Assembly (NCBI GenBank): GCA_034509735.1
Contig: JACGWO010000007.1
Span: forward strand, 1-64,000
Reading direction: 5' to 3'
Length of the DNA: 64,000 nt
DNA from: Sesamum alatum
Lineage: Eukaryota; Streptophyta; Magnoliopsida; Lamiales; Pedaliaceae
The notes under the pieces are model-generated. The model saw only the letters and a program-made list of their open reading frames with translations. It did no database searches and was not told the DNA's origin. A program made the position numbers and the translations under genes. This document shows, piece after piece, positions 42,245 to 55,122 of the stretch. How positions within the stretch are numbered: position 1 is the stretch's first letter; the number at the start of each line of letters is the position of its first letter.

Positions 42245-44947
42245 TTCTGTCCTTTCTTCTTAAAATTTACTTGGTACTAGCAGCAAAAAGAAATAACCTT
42301 TCGCAACAAAATAATCTTAATATTGGTAATCTTCAACTGAATCAGCTAAATCTGCATATGCTACAAAAACAAAGAAGCAAGCCCAGAAAACATCTCAGCA
42401 AAAAGATTGAATCTTTGAACAGAAAGCAGGGATAACAGATCGAGAGCAATTACAAGCAAGCGTAAAAACAAATCAACCATAAGAACAAAAAAGAAAAAGG
42501 TTTTCTTGTCACTATGTGTTAAAGATCCGACCTTTAGCAGATGAAATAATGTACTGAAGTGAACAGAATCGGAGCTTTGCGAACACTGATTGGTGTGTCA
42601 ACGTGGAGATGGTAAAGTGCAGATAGAGGGGGCGGGGGCGAGGGGGCGGGGGTCAGGATCTAAGAGTGTGTTTGGCTACGGGTATTTGGAGGAATGGGAA
42701 TTTAAAATCAGATTTTGACCGTTTGGAAAGATGCAAATGCAATAGAAAAAATAATAATAATAATAATAATTGGGTTCCACTCCAGGGCCGTAGGTAGAGC
42801 AATGAGAGGCGCAAACCCAAATCAACTCTGCGTAGGAGTAGGAGGGCTTACGAGAATATGATGGAAGCTCAAAACTTTATTTTGAATTTGGTACCTTGGA
42901 CTCCAAATTCAAGTGACATATAATAGGCATAAAACTCAGATGGCAAAGGCACAAGTATAGCACAAAGATAAATTCAATTTTGGTTTGATTTGAATTAATC
43001 GTGATACTTGTGTGATTTATACAAAAAAAAAATGGCCATTAATTAGGAATGCCGTACAAGTTAATTTTTTTGAATCGAATATGTTGAATTGTGGTCCGAA
43101 TCCTCAAGGCCCAACCCACTGTTTTGGATGGCTGGAATCTCCTTTGGTCCAAAGTCCATTACTACTCAGGCCCACTCACCTTGGCCCACTTTGCTCAACC
43201 CGACCCGTCCGCCTTATAAGCATCTGTTGATCCTGTTCTCCCTCAACCCTAATCCCATTCCCAAAACATCGCCTCATTTCCCCTGCCATTGATGGCATCT
43301 GTTCTCTAAACAGTCATCCCTCTTCCCCAATCGTCTTCTCCAGGCATTACTTCGCCTGACCACTATATATACTTTTGAAGGCTTTGTGCCTGAATAACTC
43401 TAACACAGAATAATCTCCTTCTTCCTTATATTCTCTAAAAGCTCCAGTCCTATATTCTTCTGAAATCCTTCGTGGTTCTGCCTTAGTGGCACTCTTGTCT
43501 AAAACCTTTGTGGTTGAGCCTTTGTGGCCAGTGTGCCTTTGTGGCCTGTAATTGATCCTTGCCTTGTGGCATTGATTGATCTAAAGATCTTGGTGGTCTG
43601 AGCCTATGTGGCTGAGAGAGTTCCAAGCATTCAGTGGTCTGGGTTGCAACCTTTGTGGCTTAGGGTTTCAATCTCCGAATCAGGCTTTTTTAGCCTTGTT
43701 GGGTTGTTATTAATAGTATCTATAATATTATGTTTATTCCTGTTAAGGTTTTGTAATTTGGGGTTTTTTGTAACTCATTTTGTTTTGTGATTCTTGTATT
43801 ATTTCTAGGCTGTTACTGGAGATCGATACCCAACAGATTACCTCATTTTTTGGGCAATATATATTGATATTCGATAGAAAATTGATAAGATCAAGTTACT
43901 CGTTTAACCGGTACCTAAAATTGGATATTAAAACTTTTCTTTTTTTGAAAAAAAATATTTTAATGTGAAAAAAGTAGAGGCAACAAAAAAAGTATTTGAA
44001 AACATGTTTTTATTATAATTTTTTGCTTGCAAATTGTATGATGTAGCTTGGAATTCTTTTAAGTATTATACAAAAATTCAATATCAAATCATAATTTCAA
44101 CTAATTAATGTTCTAGAGTAGTATGGCAACACAAAAATGCAAAATAATAGATAAAGCGATCAATATATTATTCCACATGATGTTATGTATTATTTGTTAA
44201 AAAAAAAAATCCCTTCTTTGCTTTATCACTTTTCAGTAACCAAAAAAAAAAAAATCTTTCTCTTTTCTTTCTTTTACTTTTAATTTTCAACAATTTATAT
44301 TTTATTAATTTTAGAAATAATATTGAGTACTCTATTTCGATTGGAATCTTCATCTACTCACTAACCGACCCAATTATTATTATTTTTAAATTGGGTGTGG
44401 ATGACCCAAAATAAAAGAAAATATATAAAACTTACCCAATTCATTGGAATTACTACACATGTTATGTAATTATTTGAGGAGGCTTAGCAATCGTTATTGA
44501 CTTAATAACATGTGGGATAAAATTGCTCAGTTTTTATATCAAAAAATTGTAATATAATGTACTTATTAAAAAAAATTATTATTCTATTGTAATAATAGTT
44601 TCAATTAGTTATACATATTTTTAGTATTAGTAATTAATATATACTAATTGTTAATGATTATGAAAATTCATTATATATTGCAACCGATTTAAAAAGAGAA
44701 AAAAAAGGTGATAGTAGTTTGAGAGCCGGGATTTTGGGCTGAGATGGACTATAATGTTTTGAATTCTGGGTTGGGCTCAATTCCCATAAGCCCAAACGGC
44801 TCCTCAAGGGAAGCTCGTGCTGTTAATAGGATACAGTTACTTACCATAGATCGGAAAATCGTGATCCCATGTTCATAACAACACCGTCTTTCAAACACTA
44901 AGCAGTTAAGAGATCTGTGACACAGTTTCACACAGTCCTCATCGAAA
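42245..44947. other. Intergenic DNA between divergent CAF1 and TRS120 genes
   Basis: 42245-42600 probably holds the CAF1 leader (a 5' UTR intron is possible). 42627-42657 is a G-rich tract on plus (GGGGGCGGGGGCGAGGGGGC) able to form a G-quadruplex. 43430-43670 carries many TTTGTGG-type words after a TATATATA at about 43363. The rest is AT-rich. No gene supported. Confidence 0.5.
43430..43670 (+). repeat. Degenerate CTTTGTGG-word repeat
   Basis: About ten copies of words of the form CCTTTGTGG, CTTAGTGG or CTATGTGG at irregular spacing of roughly 15-30 bases, behind a TATA-like stretch. It may be the leader of an old retroelement or an unrecognised noncoding transcript. No reading frame of interest. 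Confidence 0.45.
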
Positions 44948-47900
44948 ATGGAACCTGACGCGAGTATCGAAACTAGCAGCATGATCCGAGTGGCGGTCCT
45001 CCCGATCGCCGGCATCCCCCCGCTTCTCTTCCGGGACTACGCTGCCATGCTTCTACGCCACCACACCGTTTCCCTCAACTCCATCAGCTCCTTCTACACT
45101 GAGCACCAGAAATCCCCATTTGCAAATCAGCCATGGGAATCTGGTAGCCTCCGCTTCAAGTTCATCCTCGGTGGATCGCCACCGTCTCCCTGGGAGGATT
45201 TCCAGTCCAACCGCAAGATCCTCGCGGTTATCGGCATTTGCCACTGCCCTTCCTCTCCAGATCTCCGCTCCGTCGCTAATCAATTCACTGCTGCTTGTAA
45301 GAGTTATTCATCCTCACTCGTTCAGCGATGCTTTGCCTTCTGCCCAGGGGATTCGCAGGTTAGTGTCTTTACTATTATCCGGGATAGCTGATGAGTATTA
45401 TAGCAGAGAATATCCAGATCACATTGAGATTCAGATTTCCGCACTGCAGTATTCCGTTTAAGGGATAAGTGATTTTTTTTCCTGGGTTGTGAATTTGTAC
45501 TAACAGGAAGAGGCATGGAATAATATATGCACTTCGGTTTTGCTGTTTATTACAACGTTGAAAGTCCCGGGAAGTTGAGAGATGTGGCGTTACCTCATAC
45601 TGATAGCTTTGTCAATTGTCCAATATAAGTTTGTCGCTGTTAGGAGTGATCTAATGATCGTTGATAAATGGTTTTGCACGGTAGTAGAGTTTTTTCCTTT
45701 AGGAGACCAGTATACTAGGATGCACCCAGGCACTAAGTCTCTAGTGGGGTATGGGCTTTTCGGTTTTTGCAACAGCTGATACTCCTCCCTTGATTTTCTT
45801 ACTGTAAATTATAGGTTTGTTTAGAATCATTATGGAAGTACAACTGTCTTTTTGATATTAAGAACTCTGTATTTGGCAACTTGTTTCACTTTTCCACGGT
45901 GGAATATGTTTTTGATAAGTCATACCATGGGGCAGTTGATTTATTTGTATTATCTTGCAGCTAGAAGAGGAGAGTAATAAAGGGAGTAACTTAGTATTGT
46001 TTCCGCCTGCTGATCGGCAAACTCAGGAATTCCATTTGCAAACAATGGTGCAAGATATTGCTGCCTCATTGCTCATGGAATTTGAGAAATGGGTTCTCCA
46101 AGCAGAATCTGGTGGGACTATTTTTAAGACGCCGCTTGATTCTCAAGCCAGTCTGAGCTCAGAGGAGGTTTAAGTTTTAGGTGTCCCAAAGATTTTATTG
46201 ATTTCTTTTACCATTTATGGCTGTTGATGCTATTGTTCCCTGATAATTCTTTCAACTGCGTGCAGCTTGACCTTTCTCATTGAAAAAATTCTCAGGTGAT
46301 TAAGGCAAAAAAGCGGAGACTTGGTCGTGCACAGAAAACCATTGGAGATTACTGCTTGTTGGCTGGATCACCTGTTGATGCTAATGCTCATTATTCTACT
46401 GCATTAGAGCTTACCAGGCTGACTGCAGATTTTTTCTGGTATGCTGGGGCAATGGAAGGCAGTGTCTGTGCATTGCTGGTAAGCACGAAGCATAATACAT
46501 GCATGCTCTTCCAGAGTGACATGTTCAATTCCACCCCCCCCCCCCCCACCCAAAAAAAAAAAAAAAAAAAAAGGTTTGCAACACTTAGTGTGGATATGAG
46601 TGTGTTTGACTCCATTTTTTTGCTCTTATTAAGCATAGTACATGTTTGCTCTTTGAGACTGACGTTTTCTATTTTTTATTTTATTTGATCTTTTTTCCAC
46701 CCTAACGTTTGCAACTCTTGGTGTGGATATGAGTGTGTTTGACTCCATTTGCTCTTATTACTATGGCTACCCCTTTCTCTGCCACTCCACAATTTAGTGA
46801 ATGAATTTTAGCTAACTGAAAAACTTCTGGTGATGCTTTTTACAGCTAATTATTTGTTTGATAAGCCTATAAGGCTATCCGAGGACTTCAAATGGAATCG
46901 AGCTGATGGTATCAAGATATTGTTTTAAATATTTCAATTTTGTTGTTTATTGTTAGTTGGCTTTTATACTGAATTTGTCCAGGCGGAGTCTAGAAGATTC
47001 AATTCAGTCTTTAGCCTTTTCAATTTGTATGTGCAAGGCGAATGCTTCACATATAATGGATGGAGAAAAAAAATGTTTTTTTCTACTAATTATATAGCTT
47101 ATTCTTCCAATTGTAGTAATGTTTATTATTCCGTGCCCTGTTATTTAATTGTCTAGCTATGTCATAAAACATGCATGAACTGAAGTGAAAACTTCAACTT
47201 TTCCAAATTGCATTGACCTGTAATTGACTTAACATCAATCATACTCGAAAGTTACTGGCTATGTGGGTTATGTGAATTTTCTGTTTCTTAATATATGTTC
47301 ATGACCCTTGAACATCTGCTTATCTTGAATCTTTATTTCGCTATTGTCTTCTTTTCCCACAGAAACATGATATTTTCTCCCTAATTTTACACTGTTAGAT
47401 AGATCATATGGGCCAGAAGGATCCAGTTTTAGAGGATGAGGTTAAGTATCGATATAACAGTGTCATTCTGCACTACAGAAAATCATTCATACAAGACAAT
47501 GCTCAAAGGTATACATACTTATATTCCAATTATGAATTCTTGTTGCGTGCGTACTGTTGGTTTTCACAAGTAACACCAGGTGTAATGCTATCTATACAAA
47601 GCATACTGGTCATAACCTTCGCAACTATTTCATTTGCTGGATATTTTAGATAATCCAGGTCTGGGTTGCATTTTGATGATCAGAGTAAAGATTTGACTCC
47701 TATATGAATGCATTTATCTGTCCATTTTAGTGAGATATGTTCATCTTCTTAATTGGACATTGTAACCTGTGATGCAATCATAGCATCTAAAAGCTATGGT
47801 GTCTGAGCTATTCGGTTCTTATAAAAAAATTGATCTTGCACCCTGAATATTACACATTGCACAAATCTATGATGAAGTCTGGCATCATCTTTTTTTCAAG

Positions 47901-50900
47901 GACTCATTTTCTTTCTGATGTTAGCTGATTTAGTGACTTATCATGTTTCAGTTTCTGATGCTTATGATTCTTGCACAGGGTTTCACCTTTAAGCTTTGAA
48001 CTTGAGGCCACATTAAAGTTGGCCAGATTCCTCTGCAGGTATTCTTTATATATTTATCCTTTGTCACCATCAATTCAGGATTTCCATACACCACACATGA
48101 CTCTACAGGATTTTCTTCCATGTGCACTGTATTCATATATGCATGTACTTTCATAAGGCGGGAGCTAGCTAAGGAGGTTGTGGAGTTGTTGACAGCTGCT
48201 GCTGATGGGGCAACATCTTTGATCGATGCCAGTGACAAACTCGTAGTATATGTTGAAATAGCACGGCTCTTTGGTGCACTTGGTTATCATCGAAAAGCTG
48301 CCTTTTTCTCAAGGCAGGTGGCTCAGTTGTACTTGCAACAGGATAATAAACTTGCTGCAACCAGTGCGATGCAAGTCTTGGCAATGACAACAAAAGCATA
48401 TCGTGTCCAAAGTCGAGCATCTAGTGAACCAGCTACTGTGAGTTTTTAACTGGCCGGACTACTATATAATTGCATTTGGTAGACTTGCCTCTTGCAATTT
48501 CATGCTTGAAGACGGACTCTCCCAATAAAGGCAGATACATTTATGATACTGAGCTGAATGAAAGTTGGGATGGGAATTGTGGACAAGCTTCAGATGTTTT
48601 GAATGATTATAGATGTGACCATGACGGCAATGGCTCAGGCATGCGGTTAAGCATGCAACATGGAATGCCGTTTTCATTACTTTATGATAAAAGTTGGAGG
48701 CCTGTATTCTTTCCAAAGAGTATTCATTGGAGTAAATTATCCCACTTCTATGGAACTATTTAAAAATTTAAAAAATCAAACCGAGTATGTTTTTTTCCCT
48801 TTTTTTTTTTTGAGAAAGACCTGAAATTGTAAGGAGACCATAGTATTCACAACCTACACAAATATATAGGGTGTCGAAGCATGGAAAGAATTTCTGTATG
48901 CATATGCATATTTGCACTTGCATGTTTCTTTACAAGTTGCTTTCAAATTTTTGACGAGCTGTTTCCCACTTTATTGGAAAACTGCTATTTTTGCATGGCA
49001 ACATATATATCTGTCCCTTGTCCTCTGCTGATGTGGTTGTGGTTCTTAAAAGATAGCCACCATATGTTGCTGCAGACTTCTAGTAACCGATTACAAAGCT
49101 TATTTTCCTTTCAGATTCTTCTTGTGCTTTGGATTTCTACACATGGTAGCACGTCTGAATGTCACTATTTTCATTTTGTAGAAGGATGCTGGACAAAGTT
49201 ATGCCGATGGAGGAAAAATGCATCACCACTCGATAGTCTCCTTATTTGAGTCACAGTGGAGCACCCTGCAGATGGTTGTGCTGAGAGAAATTCTTCTCTC
49301 AGCTGTTCGCGCTGGGGATCCTCTTGCTGCCTGGAGTGCTGCTGCACGTCTACTTAGGTCCTATTATCCTTTAATTACTCCAGCTGGGCAAAATGGTCTG
49401 GCTAGTGCACTTGCAAATGCAGCTGAGAGGCTCCCATTGGGAACTCGGTGTGGTGACCCTGCGCTCCCTTTCATCAGGTATTTTACATGGCTGTTATTCT
49501 GATATTGGAATTAAATAAATTTAATGAAAATCTGTTCGAGCTGAGTCCAAGTGGTAATTTGTTCACTGAAATTAGTTTTGTTCCATGGAATTGCATGTGA
49601 ATGCATATCTCTGGACCTTGTCACATGTGTGCATGTCGGAATTTTATAAATTATGCATAGGTAAAAGCATTTCATAACTACAGCAGAGTCATGAGCAAAG
49701 ACATAACCTATATCATGAACTTTTACAGTGTTTTTATGGTTCCGATTAGTCAGCTGCAACCAGCTAGAATTTAGTCAACCTGGGAAGTAGTCTCTGCTAA
49801 CTTCATTCATTAGAATCTGGTCCTGAAGAAGCACACTTTTAGTGTAGTTTAAAATAATATCCATGAGTGTCTTATCACAAGGCAACAGCTTTGCGTATTT
49901 TTCTCAAACAATCTGTACTTTTAAAATGCTTTAGGTTGCATTCATTCCCTTTACACTCATCACAAATCGACATTGTCAAACGCAATCCGGCTAGAGAAGA
50001 TTGGTGGGTAGGATCTGCTCCTTCAGGTCCATTCATTTATACGCCATTCAGCAAAGGAGAGCCAAATCATAACAATAAGCAGGAGCTGACCTGGGTGGTT
50101 GGTGAACCAGTACAGGTGCTGGTGGAATTAGCAAATCCCTGTGGCTTTGAGGTGATGATTGACAGCATCTATCTGTCTGTGCAGTCAAGAAATCTTGATG
50201 CTTTCCCTGTGAGTGTCAGTCTCCCACCCAATTCCTCAAAGGTGATCACGCTATCTGGAATCCCAACCAAAGATGGTCCAGTTTCTATTCCTGGATGCAT
50301 TGTTCACTGTTTTGGCGTCATCACTGAACATTTTTTCAAGGATGTTGACAATCTGCTCATTGGGGCAACTCAAGGGCTTGTGCTTTCTGACCCTTTTCGT
50401 AGCTGCGGAGCAGCTAAGTTAAAAAATGTACATGTACCCAATATTTCGGTGGTACCGCCATTGCCATTGTTGGTATCGCACGTTGTTGGTGGTGATGGCT
50501 CTGTAATGTTGTATGAAGGTGAAATTCGTGATGTATGGATTAGTTTGGCCAATGCAGGCACTGTTCCAGTCCAGGAGGCACACATCTCATTGTCCGGGAA
50601 AAACCAAGATTGTGTTGTATCAGTTGCTTCTGATACTCTGAAGTCGGCCCTCCCTTTGAAACCTGGTGCGGAAGTGACAATATGTGTAACCTTAAAAGCC
50701 TGGCAGCTTGGCATGATGGATGCTGATGCTGCTGCCAGCAAGGGTGTGCCAGGGACCTCAGGGAAGCAAGTTAAAGATGGAAGTAGCCCAATGTTGTTGA
50801 TCCACTATGCAGGTATTTCTTCAAGGGGATATAGTGATCATTACTCAATGACAAAGTTTGAGAAAATGGCTGAATGCCCTTTCTTTGATGATCTCTCCTT

Positions 50901-52724
50901 TAAATAAGAGTTGCTGTACAACCTATTTTAGACAAGAAACTGTTTACGGTAATTACACTAATTATGCTAATCTACTTTAGGTAAGAATATATACAGCTAA
51001 TACACAAATTATGATAAATTTGATCTTCAAATTGCAGCCCTAATTTCCGCCATAATCTTAGCAATTGACGGCCCACAACCTCTGCCCTTGATACTCATAC
51101 CTCTAAAATTTGTTGTCTCGAAATTACTTCCCTAAGCATCACTGTAGAGTCCATGCTTTGCCAGGTCCTTTAATTGTCAGTCCCACCCTCCTTAAATCAG
51201 CTCCTTAGTTCTTATTGAACTGCTTTAATGTTAAGCAAGGCATTGCTTGGTACATTGTTGTGAATCTTTTTATTTCTGTTTTATATGGACCTCAGTTAGG
51301 ATGGCGTGTCATGGTCATTTTATCTTGTTAGGTCCACCAACAAATCCTGGAGAGCAACAAATGGGGTCTGTTCCAGCTCCTGGGAGACGTCTGGTCATTC
51401 CCTTAAACATCTGTGTTTTGCAGGGCTTGTCGTTTGTAAAAGCTCGTTTGCTATCAATGGAAATTCCAGCGCACATTGGTGAAACTTACACCAAGCTAGT
51501 CCAATCAAGGAGTGAGGGCACTGAGCAGGAGAATGGTTCTGAAAGACAATCTGATAGGTTCATGAAAATCGATCCTTACAGGGGAAGTTGGGGACTGCGC
51601 TTCCTTGAATTGGAGTTATCTAATCCAACTGATGTTGTCTTTGAGACGAGTGTTTCAGTTGAAATGGAGAACCCTATCAACAAGGAAAGTCTTTCCCACC
51701 GTACATGTGCAGAATTTGGTGATCCAAAAACAAGAATTGATCGGGATTATACTGCTAGAGTGCTAATACCACTTGAACATTTCAAGTTACCTGTTCTTGA
51801 TGGCTCCTTTCTCACCAAGGGTTCCCAAATGGATGGGGCTACTGGTGGTCGAAATTCTAGCTTCTCGGAAAAGAATATTAAGAGTGAACTGAATGCATCC
51901 ATTAAGAATTTGATATCGAGAATTAAAGTCAGGTGGCAATCCGGACGCAACAGTTCAGGAGAATTAGATATCAAAGATGCAATACAGGCTGCGTTGCAGG
52001 CTTCTGTTATGGACGTGCTACTTCCGGACCCGCTTACGTTTGGCTTTAGGCTTGCTAAAAGCAGTTCTCATTCTGCAAATCTCAATTCACCGAAGCAGGC
52101 GGACATGCAGGTCACTTCATGTGTATCTGGAGGTTCCATCATTGCACATGACATGACCCCGATGGAAGTGCTGGTACGCAACAATACCAGGGAAACAATT
52201 AAAATTAATCTCAGCGTAACATGCAAAGATGTGGCTGGTGAGAACTGCATTGAAGGCGACACGGCCACTGTTCTGTGGGAAGGTGATGCTATCATAAGCT
52301 TTTATCTTTATCCTTAACTCTGTTTCCTTTGATATATATGTGTATGCTTTCCATCATCTAGTAGCCTCCATGTCTGATCGTCCTTCTACTTTTATGCTGC
52401 TGGCTCATGGAAAGGATCTTGGTTTTCATTTTCGGAAAGAACACTGTACCAATAGCCTTAAATCCAAGATTGTGCACGTTATTTATTCTTTTTCATACCT
52501 CAGGTATTTTGACTGGTATTATCATGGCGGTTCCTCCTCTTCAAGAAATCAGGCATATTTTCTCTCTCTACTTCCTGATCCCAGGCGAGTACACAATGTC
52601 GGCTGCTGCCGTGATTGATGATGCTAATGAAGTTCTTCGAGCTCGGGCCAGAACTAATTCATCTGATGAGCCAATCTTCTGTCGTGGACCACCGTTTCAT
52701 GTGCGAGTGAATGGGACTGCATGA
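44948..52724 (+). CDS. TRS120: TRAPPII subunit TRS120 (TRAPPC9 homologue), ten exons
   Basis: A specific subunit of the TRAPPII tethering complex, which regulates Rab-A GTPases at the trans-Golgi network and is needed for cell-plate formation. Proposed exons: 44948-45358, 45961-46167, 46296-46478, 47399-47508, 47979-48038, 48158-48437, 49182-49477, 49935-50812, 51332-52282, 52504-52724. All are GT-AG with agreeing phases, giving about 1198 residues, close to the Arabidopsis protein. Landmarks: N-terminus MEPDASIETSSMIRVAVLPI, SLRFKFILGGSPPSPWEDF, KKRRLGRAQKTIGDY, LHYRKSFIQ, HHHSIVSLFESQWSTLQM, FIYTPFSKGEPN, FLELELSNPTDVVFE, RWQSGRNSSGELDIKDAI, C-terminus EPIFCRGPPFHVRVNGTA. The exon 6/7 border is the least certain, as that linker varies. 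No lesion seen. Confidence 0.93.
46482..46765 (+). repeat. Tandem duplication in TRS120 intron 3 with C14/A21 homopolymers
   Basis: 46574-46630 and 46708-46760 share TGTGGATATGAGTGTGTTTG and flanking words, offset about 134 bases. A run of Cs, then As (about 46534-46571), lies in the first unit. Confidence 0.65.
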
Positions 52725-55122
52725 CTTGTGTTACTCGTATGTATATTGGTTTAGTGAATGCTACATTTATGCTCCATCTTCCTTGTCATATCATACCTAA
52801 CTTGTTACACAACTGGTCCCAATTTTCGTTGATGATTCTGGAAGGATCATGATCGTTTGAGTGCCTCAGTTCTATGCCTGACATGCTTCATTCCTTTGTA
52901 CTGCTTTCCTATGTTATGAAGCAGGTGAAATTTGATTCACTTGTTGTATATCTGGTGGTGTAAGGCTGGTCCCGAATCGATCCGAGTTGTGAAGCTTAGA
53001 GGGTTCTCAATTCTGGATATGAAATTATTTGTTACTACTATGTATTATCGTCCCTCACATTCTACCCCTTGCTATCGATCAATTAACATTGAAGGAACAC
53101 TATTGTTTGCCCGTAGTATGTGCATAGTTATATATATATATTTATGTGTATGTGATTAATTTTTATAATAAGAGTTGAATTGAGAGTTTTATTTATAAAC
53201 TAATTAACACGTCAACCTACTCCAAAACACTTCTTCCACATTTGGAAACTTGAAGAAGCACCCCTTTGTAAGAATTTAATACCAAGCTTGTTTTCGATGT
53301 TCTAAATTCTTCTCGGTGATATGTTTTCTTTCTACTATAGTATTTTGATTATACTAGATTGGTCTTAAATAATGCATTTAAAGTGTTGTATACATGACAA
53401 TATAGATAAAAAATAGAAGTAAACTTAATTTAATAGTAAAAGTTTAATAATTCTTACTTTTTTATATTTTGATCTATTAATAAATATCCTTTCAAATGAT
53501 TAATCTAATTTTTGTTTAGTAAGTTATATAGTTATTATAGTACAAAGTTAAAAAATTGAATTACTATATTAACTAAACATTAATATTTATAATCAAATAA
53601 AAATGTAAAATTAAAATAAACTTTACAATATTGTTTTTTCTTTTTAATGCTTTGTTTTAATTAAGGTTAATGATAGATTTTTTTGTTTTGTTTTAGTTGT
53701 TGAAAAAGTTTGGTGTTAATGGAGTAAAGTGAGATGAGTATATACATAATAATACATATATGCATGAATGATGTGTTGTTGAAGAAGGAGAGGTGTGAGA
53801 GTCTGATGAGTGGTATTGTGGTCCAAGAAAGGAGGAATATAGATTGGGATTGGGATTGGTGATTTGTGTTTTTGTGGTCCATTCCATGAGGTGAGAGAGA
53901 GAGAAAGAGGAAAGCCTAAAATTGAGGGTAAAGGAAAAAAAGAATGCAAGTGGGGTTGGACTTGGACTTGGACTTGGGACAATAGGCATTTGGCACCACA
54001 GCCTTATCCTTTCAAACCCCCTTCCAATTCCATCAATCTTTAAGCTCAGTTAAGAAAAATGTTGCCATATTCATCTCAATCAATCATCAACACTAACAGC
54101 TACGTAATTATGTATTTATTATTATTTTTTTCGATTGAAAGCAACTCACTTTATTAATAAAAACGCTGAAGTTATGAGTTGGGGTTCCACTTACTACTGC
54201 TGCAGGTGTAAGTGTATGATTTGTTAGACGGCCGTATATTGCCTCCCAATCCAAACCCAAGCTAGATAAGCTACCTATAATCCTCCACGAAACCTAGTAA
54301 GTATATAGTTGTATTTATGAATTTATGGTGTTTTCGTTAGGAGAATGATGAAATAGAAAGGGGCAAGGGGCCCAGGGGGTGTTGGTGAAAGACTTATTAA
54401 TTTTCATGCATGTGGGGCCGCTATTCACTTATTAGAAAATTGGAATAGTAGTAGTAGTAGTATGGACTATGAACTTTATAGACTGGACCTGGTGTGTGTT
54501 TTAATTAGTATGTGAGATGATGATGAATGATTTGTTTTGATTAGAAGAAGCTAATAATAAGCTCCAGCCCTCCACACATACTTTTGAGTTTTGGGTGTGT
54601 GGTTTGTGATGGTGGCTGCCGGAATGCTCTGCCATTTGCAACATCCCTACGCTCCCCCACTTGTACTGCCATTCATTTCCCACTCCATCTCCACCACCTC
54701 TTTTCTTACAAATCTCAAACTCAAAACTAATTGAATTTCAATCTTATCTATACGGTCTACGTCTAATAATACACCATTACATGAGAGACAGTGTGCGTGT
54801 GTGTGTGTGTGTATGTGTTAGGCTTCTGCAGCAGCTTCCTGATCTTGTTTAGTTTTCTTGTCTGTCCAATCTCCATCTTATTCATATAAATATAATGTCT
54901 GGCTTCTCTATCATTGACCTTCATTCTTACAGTCACCAAGATATTTCTCATTATCTGAATTAATCCTCATCTTCTTAAATATGACTATTCCACTCCACAC
55001 ACCAACACCATCATCATCATCATCATTCATCAATATATATCGTCACCATCCTCCTCCTCCTCCTCCCTCCATTCTAATAACATATCTATACTCAAATATA
55101 TTTTCTAGCATTGCACATATTC
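52725..55122. other. Intergenic DNA: TRS120 3' UTR and KNOX promoter/leader
   Basis: No gene supported. Features seen: AT-rich core 53150-53700, GA-rich tract 53889-53912, TAG-trinucleotide run near 54450, (GT)n microsatellite at about 54790-54820, CAT and CTC runs at 55005-55075. The latter are probably in the 5' UTR of the homeobox gene. Confidence 0.5.

Noticed and set aside
48506..48763. Plus-strand frame in the intron before TRS120 exon 7
   Set aside because: It does not match TRS120, and exon 6 joins the 49182 exon in phase without it.
49867..49934. ATG 49867 as a separate start for the frame through TRS120 exon 8
   Set aside because: This stretch is intronic; the acceptor at 49934 restores the conserved LHSFPLHSSQ reading with exon 7.
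53667..53989. Three overlapping minus-strand frames rich in Ser/Pro/His
   Set aside because: Composition comes from GA and TTGGGA simple repeats; no domain, no splice partner.
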